Positions 58,323-64,000 of a DNA stretch of 64,000 bases are shown here, piece after piece. Position 1 is the stretch's first letter, and every line of letters starts with the position of its first letter. Under the pieces are notes generated by a model. That model had not been told where the DNA came from, did no database searches, and worked only from the letters and a program-made list of their open reading frames with translations. This stretch comes from Sorangium cellulosum So ce56 (GTDB lineage: Bacteria > Myxococcota_A > Polyangia > Polyangiales > Polyangiaceae): contig NC_010162.1 of assembly GCF_000067165.1 (NCBI RefSeq), positions 11,582,501-11,646,500 of the forward strand. Direction: 5' to 3'. Made by a program: the position numbers and the translations under genes.

Positions 58323-59565
58323 ATGGTTCACGAGGTGGTGGCTGATCACGCGGAGATGGCGTCGTTCCTCTGGGAGCTCCGCGAGATGGCCGTGAGGTCG
58401 CACCACTACACGCTGGCCGATCTCGCGGAGCTCGAGGAGCGCGTCGAGGCCCACCTCGACGGGCTCCGGATCGCGGGGGAGCCCGGCTGGGAGCTCACGC
58501 TGGCCGCCCTCTCCACGAAGGATCCGGGCGCGTTCTTCGCGGCGGCCATCGCCGCGGTCGAGGCGCGCGACTTCCCGGGCTTCGCGGCCGTGCTCGACGC
58601 GACGGAGGAGGCGGACGAGCCCGCCGCCGGCGTCGCGGGCGCCCTCGCGTGGGCGTCGCCGGCCGACGCGTTCGCGATCGTGGCGCCGATGCTGTCGGGG
58701 GCGCAGCCGCCGGCGCTGCGCCGCCTGGCGCTGGCCGCGTGCGTCGCGCACCGCCGCGATCCCGGGCAATTCCTTGGCTACGCGCTCTGCGACGGCGACG
58801 CGGCGGTCCGCGCGCTGGCCTTCCGCGCGGCCGGCGCGCTGGGCCGCGCCGATCTGGCGGGCGAGCTCCGCGGCGCGTGGGGCTCGGACGACGAGGCCGA
58901 GCGCTTCTGGTCGGCGTGGGCCGGCGCGCTGCTCGGGGCGCGCGGCGCGGACCGAGGCGCTGTGGAGCGTCGCCGGGCGGAGCGGCGCGTTCGCCGAGGA
59001 GGCGGCCGACTGCGCCGCCCGCGTGAGCCCGCCGGGCGAGGCCCGCCGCCGGATCGAGGCGCTGATGCGATCGCCCGGGCTCGGGCGGGTCTGCCTTGTC
59101 GCGGCGGGGGCGCTGGGTGATCCGGCGCTGCTGCCGTGGGTGCTCGACCGGCTGGACGTCGCGCCGCTCGCGCGGCTCGCCGGCGAGGCGCTCTCGCGCA
59201 TCACCGGCGCGCCGATCGAGGGGGCGCTGCGCGGTGCGCCGGCGCCCGGCTTCGACGCGGGGCCGAGCGACGATCCGCGCGACACGAGCGTGAAGATGGA
59301 TCCGGACACGCAGCTGCCGTGGCCGCACGGGGCGAACGCGCGGGCGCTCTGGGCGGCGCACCGCGGGCGCTTCGCGTCGGGGGTGCGCCACGTGGACGGC
59401 CGCCCGCTGGACGAGGGCGCGCTCGATCGCGTGCTCCGGCTCGGCGGCCAGCGGCGGCGCGCGGGCGCCGCGTTCGAGCGGGCGGCGCGCGCGCCCGGCC
59501 GCCCGCTGTTCGACGTGGCCGCGCGGGTCGAGCGGCAGAGGGCCGCGCTCGGGGCCTCGCCGTGA
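58323..59565 (+). pseudogene. TIGR02270 family T6SS-associated protein, interrupted by a frameshift
   Basis: The reading begins 'MVHEVVADHAEMASFLWELR', 'AVRSHHYTLADLAELEERVE' and 'AHLDGLRIAG', the diagnostic start of TIGR02270 proteins, which are HEAT-repeat-like and occur beside VgrG genes. The frame is good to about 58940, then turns into Arg-rich sequence and stops at 59120. The family continuation ('ALWSVAGRSGAFAEEAADC', then 'PWVLDRLDVAPLARLAGEAL', 'DDPRDTSVKMDPDTQLPWP') resumes in the +1 frame to 59565. One extra base in the GC-rich stretch 58935-58965 would explain both. It may be a sequencing error or a real mutation; about 414 residues if repaired. Confidence 0.85.
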
Positions 59566-61595
59566 GGGCGCCGCCCGCGCCGCGCGCCCTCGGGCACGCC
59601 GCGGCCGCGGTGCGCCCCTTCCGCTCCCGGGGGCGGGTGATGCTCGCGGTGGTCGTCAAGGCGACCTTCCGGCTCGAGCACAAGCGCGCCATGTCGCCGC
59701 TCCCGCCCGCGCCGATCGTCGCGGCGGACGTGCGCGCGGCGCGCGCCGCGGCCGACCCGCGCGCCGCCGTCTCGGCGGCCTCGGAGATGGCCCCGTTCCT
59801 CCCGCGCGCGGACATCCTCCTCGGCGGCCACGCCTGGGCCCGCGGGCGGAGCCCGGCGCCGCTCGTCCCCGTCCGCCTGCGCGTCGGCCTCGACGCGGCC
59901 GTCCTCCTCGACAAGTCCCTGCACGTCTACGGCGACCGCGGCGGCAACGGCCGCGGCGCCCCGCAGCCGTTCCTCGCCATGCCCCTCGGCTACGAGCGCG
60001 CCCTCGGCGGGGCGGCCGACCCCGACAACCCGGCCGGCGTCGATCCGCGCGCCGGCCGCGCGCCCAACATCATCGATCCCCGGCAGCCGACGCGCGCCGC
60101 CGGCCTCGGGCCGATCGCGGCGCACTGGCCCGCGCGGCAGCGCCGGCTGGGCAACGCCGATCCGCGCGGCGTGCAGGCCCCGTGGCCCGTGGTCCCGGAC
60201 GGCTTCGACTGGGCGTATTTCCAGGCGGCGCCGGCCGATCAGCAGACGCCGTACCTCCGGGGGAACGAGTGGATCCTGATCGAGGGGATGCACCCGGATC
60301 TCGACCGCATCGAGGCGTGGTTGCCGGGCCCCGTCGCCGAGGCGCGGGTCGCTTTCGGGGGCGCGGCGCAGCCGCAGGTGTTGCCGCTGGTCGCCGACAT
60401 GCTCGTGATCGACGCCGATCGCTGGCTTTGCTCGCTCGTGTGGCGCGCCAGCGCGCTCCTGCCGGGCGAGGAGGCCCTCGCCAGCGTCCGGGTCACGGCC
60501 AGGGTCGCGCTCCCGGGCGAGGCGGTGCCGTGGGACGTCACGGCAGCGCCGCCGGTCCGCGCGGAGCGGGCGCAGGCGGCGCCGCAGCGGGCGCAAGCGG
60601 CGCAGGCGCCGGCGGCGGCGAGCCCGCAGCGGGCGGGGCGCGGGGCGGAGCATCCGCTGGCGGGGACGGTGGCGCTCGATCCGGAGGAGGCGCCGGCGGC
60701 GGCGAGCCCGCAGCGGGCGGGGCGCGGGGCGGCGGACCATCCGCTGTCCGGGACGGTGGCGGTCGATCCGGACGAAGGGCCGCCGAGCCCCGCCTTGCCG
60801 TTCCGGTCGCCCGCGGCCTCCGCGGAAGCACCGCGCCTCGCGAGGTCTGGCACGGCGGAGCTGCCCGCCGCAGCGGGGACACCGCCCGCGGAGCCGCGGC
60901 GCGGCGGCCTGCCCTTCGTGGCGCCGGCGGCGGGCGCGGCTTCCAGGGCGCTGCCGTTCGCGCCCGCCGCCCCGTCTTCTCCGGGCGCCCGCGATGGCGC
61001 GGCGGCGTGGGCGCTGCCGTTCGCCGCCCCCGCCGCGGCGTCGCCTGCGGCGCCGGTCCGAGCGCCGGCGGCGTCCGGCGTGCTGCCGTTCGTCTCGCCG
61101 GCGGCGGCGTCCGGCGCGCTGCCGTTCGCACCAGCGCCGTCCGCGCCCGTCCCCGCTGCTCCCCAGGCGCCGTCCGCGCACCCTCCCGCGCCGTCCGCGC
61201 CGGAGCGCTCCTCGCCGTGGGTGTCGGGTGCGGCGCCCCACGCCGCCTCGGAGCCGCGCTCGCCGTGGGTGTCCGGCGCGGCCGCGGCCGCGGCGCACGT
61301 CGCCTCGCCGCCGCCCGTCGCGCCGTCGTACGCCCTCGCCCCGCCGCGCATCGCGCCGTCGTACGCCCTGGAATCGCCGCCCGCCGCCGCACCGTGGCCC
61401 GCCACGGCGGCCGCGGCCGCCGCCCCTGCCCGGCGCCCCGCGCGCCCGCGCCGTCCGCGCCTCGCTCCGGACGCGCGCCCCTCGTCGGAGCCGCTCATCC
61501 CCCCGCGCAAGCGCCGCCCCGCGAAGGTCGCGGCCGACGGCCTCGGCGCCTCGTTCCTCCGCTCGGTGCCCGACGCCGCGCCCTCGCCCACCTGA
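59562..61595 (+). CDS. DUF2169 protein with long repetitive disordered tail
   Basis: The 677-residue product starts at a GTG overlapping the previous stop (GTGA). Residues ~10-310 are DUF2169: 'VMLAVVVKATFRLEHKRAMS', 'ADILLGGHAWARGRSPAPLV', 'GYERALGGAADPDNPAGVDP' and 'DGFDWAYFQAAPADQQTPYL'. The remaining ~340 residues are Pro/Ala-rich with repeated short motifs: HPLAGTVALDPEE and HPLSGTVAVDPDE (~363 and ~392), at least five ALPF/VLPF units, and two SPWVSGAA units. The PLxGTvxLD motif also occurs in the other free DUF2169 protein (27747). It probably acts as an adaptor for the DUF4150 tip encoded two genes on. Confidence 0.9.
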   Translation: MRAPPAPRALGHAAAAVRPFRSRGRVMLAVVVKATFRLEHKRAMSPLPPAPIVAADVRAARAAADPRAAVSAASEMAPFLPRADILLGGHAWARGRSPAPLVPVRLRVGLDAAVLLDKSLHVYGDRGGNGRGAPQPFLAMPLGYERALGGAADPDNPAGVDPRAGRAPNIIDPRQPTRAAGLGPIAAHWPARQRRLGNADPRGVQAPWPVVPDGFDWAYFQAAPADQQTPYLRGNEWILIEGMHPDLDRIEAWLPGPVAEARVAFGGAAQPQVLPLVADMLVIDADRWLCSLVWRASALLPGEEALASVRVTARVALPGEAVPWDVTAAPPVRAERAQAAPQRAQAAQAPAAASPQRAGRGAEHPLAGTVALDPEEAPAAASPQRAGRGAADHPLSGTVAVDPDEGPPSPALPFRSPAASAEAPRLARSGTAELPAAAGTPPAEPRRGGLPFVAPAAGAASRALPFAPAAPSSPGARDGAAAWALPFAAPAAASPAAPVRAPAASGVLPFVSPAAASGALPFAPAPSAPVPAAPQAPSAHPPAPSAPERSSPWVSGAAPHAASEPRSPWVSGAAAAAAHVASPPPVAPSYALAPPRIAPSYALESPPAAAPWPATAAAAAAPARRPARPRRPRLAPDARPSSEPLIPPRKRRPAKVAADGLGASFLRSVPDAAPSPT

Positions 61596-61597
61596 AT

Positions 61598-62617
61598 ATG
61601 GACCTCCGCAACCGAACCCCCTTCGTCGCCGAGCGCATCGTCCACGTCGACGCCGCCGGCGCCGAGGTGCTCGTCGTCCTCGTCAAGGCGACGCTCGCCA
61701 TCCACGCCGGCGGCCGCCTCGCGCCGGCGGCCGAGCAGGTGCCGCTCCAGCACGCCGACGCCTTCCACGGCGAGCCGGGCCTCTCGAGCGTGCGCTACGA
61801 GAGCGACCTCGCGCCGCACAAGGTCGGCACGGACGTCGTGGTCCTCGGCCACGCGTACCCTCCCGGCCGCCGCGACGCCGAGGTCCAGGTCTCCGTGCGC
61901 GTCGGTCCGATCCGCACGACCCTCGCCGTCTTCGGCGACCGCACCTGGGCGCGCCCCGCGTCCCCCGCGCCCTTCGAGCGGATGCCGCTCGTGTACGAGC
62001 GCGCGTTCGGCGGGCGGGACGAGTCCGCCGAGTCCGCCGCCGACCACGAGGTCGAGCCGCGCAACCCCGTCGGGCGCGGGTTCCGGGCCCGCCGCTCGCT
62101 CGTCGACCTCGCGCAGCTCGCCATGCCGAACCTCGAAGATCCCAGGAAGCCGCTCCGCTCGCCGGACGATCGCCCCGAGCCCGTCGGCCTCGGCTTCATC
62201 GGGCGCAGCTGGCAGCCGCGCCTGCGCTACGCCGCCACGGCGCCCGATCCCGCGTCGCCGCCTCCCGCCGGGTCGCCGCCTCCCGCCCCGTCGCCGTTCC
62301 TGCCTGCCGCTTTCGACCCGCGCTACCACCAGGGCGCGCACCCGCGCCTCGTGGCCACGCCGCACCTGCGCGGCGGCGAGCCGGTCGAGCTCGTGCACCT
62401 GAGCCCCCTCGGCCCGCAGCGCTTCTCGCTGCCCCCCGCGGCGCCTCACGCCGTGGTCCTGATCGATTCCGAGCGCCGCCCGCTCCCGCTGGTCCTCGAC
62501 ACCGTGGTCCTCGAGCCCGACGACCTCCGCGCCGTGCTCGTGTACCGGGGCGCCATGCCCGTCGGTCGCGATCTCTTCCGCGTGCGCCGCATCGAGGTGG
62601 AGCCCGCGCCCGCATGA
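61598..62617 (+). CDS. DUF2169 domain protein without tail
   Basis: The 339-residue product begins 'MDLRNRTPFVAERIVHVDAA' 2 bp after the previous stop. DUF2169 landmarks are 'EVLVVLVKATLAIHAGGRLA', 'HKVGTDVVVLGHAYPPGRRD', 'VYERAFGGRDESAESAADHE' and 'LGFIGRSWQPRLRYAATAPD'. The domain is slightly shorter than in the other copies and lacks the FDWxYFQxAPxDQ segment (it has 'FDPRYHQGAHPRLVATPHLR'), so it belongs to a different DUF2169 subgroup. It ends soon after the domain, in an overlap (ATGA) with the ketosynthase-like gene. Two non-identical DUF2169 proteins in a row suggest a hetero-pair. Confidence 0.92.
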   Translation: MDLRNRTPFVAERIVHVDAAGAEVLVVLVKATLAIHAGGRLAPAAEQVPLQHADAFHGEPGLSSVRYESDLAPHKVGTDVVVLGHAYPPGRRDAEVQVSVRVGPIRTTLAVFGDRTWARPASPAPFERMPLVYERAFGGRDESAESAADHEVEPRNPVGRGFRARRSLVDLAQLAMPNLEDPRKPLRSPDDRPEPVGLGFIGRSWQPRLRYAATAPDPASPPPAGSPPPAPSPFLPAAFDPRYHQGAHPRLVATPHLRGGEPVELVHLSPLGPQRFSLPPAAPHAVVLIDSERRPLPLVLDTVVLEPDDLRAVLVYRGAMPVGRDLFRVRRIEVEPAPA

Positions 62618-63675
62618 GCACCGGAGCCGTCATCACCGCCGCCGGCATGGTCACCGCCCTCGGCGACACCGCCGCGTCCACCACCGCCGCGGTCCGCGCC
62701 CGCCTCACGCGCTTCCGCGAGTGGCCGAGCTACCCCTGCCTCCCCGCCGACCCGCCCCGCCCGGAGGAGCCCTTCTCCGTGGTCGCGGCGTACACCGATC
62801 TCCCCCGCGCGCTCGACCTCCCGGTCCGCTTGCTCGCGCTGGCGCTCCAGGACCTCGCCACCTCCGGCGACATCGCGCGCGCCGACCTGGAGGACGCCTC
62901 GTTCTTCCTCGCGCGCCCCTCGCCCGGCCCCGCCGCGCACCACCACGAGCTGCGCGACGCCTTCCGGGAGCGGGTCGCGGACGCCGCCGGGGTCGACGCC
63001 GTGACGCGCGGCCTCCTCGCCCCCGACGGGCACGCCGCCATGCTCCTCGGCCTGGCCCACGCGGCGCGCGCCGTCGAGGCCGACCCCGGCACGCCCTGGA
63101 TCGTGGCCGGCGCCGACTCCCAGGTCGACGTGGGGCTGCTCGAGGCGCTCGACCACGCGCGCCGGCTCAAGAGCCGCCGCAACCTCGACGGGTTCATCCC
63201 GGGCGAGGCCGCGGCCGCGCTGCTCGTCGAGCACCGCCGCCGCGCCGAGGCCCGCGGCGCCCCCGTCCTGGCCGAGATCGAGGGCTCGGGCGCCGGGGAG
63301 GAGCCCCACGCCATCGAGAGCGGCGATCCCCCCTCGGGCGAGGCCCTCGCCGCCGCGCTCGCCGCCGCGTGCGCCGCGGGCGGCCCGCCCGCGTGGGTCC
63401 TCTGCGATCTCAACGGCGAGAGCTACCGGGCCAAGGAGTGGGGGCTCGCGCGCGTCCGCGCGCCCGCGCTCCTCGGGGGCGTCCGGGCGCTGTGGCACCC
63501 CGCCGACGGCTACGGCGACGTCGGCGCCGCGACCGGCGGGTGCCTCGCGGCCGCGTGCGTGCGATCGTTCGAGCGCGGCGCGTCCCCCGAGGCGCGCGCC
63601 GCGCTCTTCGCGGGCTCCGGCGACGGGACGCGCGCCGCCGTGTGCCTCGTCTCGGCTGCAGCGAAGAGGGCGTGA
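62614..63675 (+). CDS. Ketosynthase-fold protein lacking the active-site Cys
   Basis: The 353-residue protein has the thiolase-like fold of beta-ketoacyl synthases: 'VITAAGMVTALGDTAASTTA' at the N-terminus, 'TPWIVAGADSQVDVGLLEAL', 'LDGFIPGEAAAALLVEHRRR' and 'YGDVGAATGGCLAAACVRSF' as landmarks. The region that should read DTACSSS reads 'LLAPDGHAAMLLGLAHAARA', so the catalytic Cys is missing. The second-half His residues of the KS triad are not clear either. Homologues of this kind are encoded beside DUF2169 and DUF4150 genes in T6SS loci, but their role is unknown. It overlaps the previous gene (ATGA) and ends 12 bp before the DUF4150 gene. Confidence 0.85.
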   Translation: MSTGAVITAAGMVTALGDTAASTTAAVRARLTRFREWPSYPCLPADPPRPEEPFSVVAAYTDLPRALDLPVRLLALALQDLATSGDIARADLEDASFFLARPSPGPAAHHHELRDAFRERVADAAGVDAVTRGLLAPDGHAAMLLGLAHAARAVEADPGTPWIVAGADSQVDVGLLEALDHARRLKSRRNLDGFIPGEAAAALLVEHRRRAEARGAPVLAEIEGSGAGEEPHAIESGDPPSGEALAAALAAACAAGGPPAWVLCDLNGESYRAKEWGLARVRAPALLGGVRALWHPADGYGDVGAATGGCLAAACVRSFERGASPEARAALFAGSGDGTRAAVCLVSAAAKRA

Positions 63676-63687
63676 AGGAGGAGCGAT

Positions 63688-64000
63688 ATGCCTGTCACCG
63701 TAGGAGTCAACTCACGCACGGTCGTCCACGCCGCGAGCAACGGAATGACCATCGCTTTCCCGGACGTGTGCCTCACCCCCGCGCCGCCCGCCCCGCCGGT
63801 CCCCGTCCCCTATCCCAACATCGCCATGTCGTCCGACGCCGCGAGCACCGCGAAGAACGTCAAGGCCGACGGCAACCCCATCTGCCATCAGGACAGCAAC
63901 TTCTCGCGCAGCAGCGGCGACGAGGCGGGCACGAACGGGGGCGTCGCCTCCGGCGTGAACATGAACAAGGCCGAGTTCATCAGCTACTCGTTCGACGTCA
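63688..64000 (+). CDS. DUF4150 PAAR-like T6SS tip protein, 3' end beyond window
   Basis: The 104 codons visible from the ATG at 63688 (AAGGAGGAGCGAT upstream) contain 'MTIAFPDVCLTPAPPAPPVP', the same FPDVCLTP motif as the DUF4150-S41 gene at 25086, followed by 'VPYPNIAMSSDAASTAKNVK' and 'NPICHQDSNFSRSSGDEAGT'. These fit a PAAR-like domain that caps VgrG. The product continues past the window, so an attached toxin domain may follow but cannot be seen. It is last in the visible VgrG-2 series. Confidence 0.92.
   Translation, partial: MPVTVGVNSRTVVHAASNGMTIAFPDVCLTPAPPAPPVPVPYPNIAMSSDAASTAKNVKADGNPICHQDSNFSRSSGDEAGTNGGVASGVNMNKAEFISYSFDV

Overview
The window looks like chromosome from a myxobacterium of the Sorangium/Polyangium group (Polyangiales). 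Supporting signs are very high GC with strong third-position G/C bias, a secreted trypsin-like protease ending in a MYXO-CTERM-like tail, an expansin-like cellulose-binding lipoprotein, many lipoproteins, a double-FHA zinc-ribbon protein, and type VI secretion (T6SS) cargo loci rich in DUF2169, DUF3540, DUF4150 and pentapeptide repeats. The assignment is inferred from gene content; no rRNA or tRNA gene was seen.

Layout. 0-17.8 kb is mostly housekeeping: a periplasmic-binding-type lipoprotein running off the left edge, the sdhCAB operon, a LivK/LivH pair without livMGF, an overlapping trypsin-like protease/BtuF-like/tlyA unit, comEC, a radical SAM protein, a glutaredoxin-like protein, a TlpA-like thioredoxin and a GbsR-type regulator. 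17.8-30.6 kb is the first T6SS cargo island. VgrG-1 lacks the C-terminal needle. Divergent from it are a stand-alone beta-helix-like protein, a DUF2169-pentapeptide fusion, a 579-residue pentapeptide protein and a DUF4150-S41 protease fusion that is a strong effector candidate. An opposing gene set encodes FHA, DUF2169, DUF3540 and a membrane-anchored unknown. 30.8-39.5 kb holds an S26 signal-peptidase homologue without its catalytic dyad, a trypsin-like lipoprotein, proB, an ABC-ATPase-like protein without Walker A, and SppA fused to a predicted outer-membrane barrel.

39.5-46.2 kb is accessory and partly decayed: a 21-bp tandem repeat, a truncated kelch gene, gene remnants, an ODP-type diiron/MBL protein, an aldo/keto reductase and the expansin-like lipoprotein. 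46.2-49.7 kb carries stress and redox genes (glutathione peroxidase, YcaC-type hydrolase, pirin, LysR regulator) with a palindromic operator candidate. 49.7-54.2 kb carries glycosyltransferases. 54.4-64 kb is the second T6SS island. A transglutaminase-like putative toxin is divergent from a full-length VgrG-2, and the intergenic region between them holds direct repeats at 11-12 bp spacing. VgrG-2 is followed by a tightly coupled series: TIGR02270 (frameshifted), two DUF2169 proteins, a ketosynthase-like protein lacking its cysteine, and a DUF4150 protein that runs off the right edge.

How the genes fit together. The two islands look like separate T6SS spike, adaptor and effector modules with no core T6SS apparatus (TssB/C, TssJLM, ClpV) in view. 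DUF2169 proteins probably load DUF4150 tips onto VgrG. Two of the DUF2169 proteins share a short repeated motif (PLxGTvxLD) in disordered tails. A perfect palindrome with a conserved leader occurs once beside each island. The strongest leads are the DUF4150-S41 fusion, the transglutaminase-like protein, the phased repeats upstream of vgrG-2 and the apparently split VgrG-1 spike.
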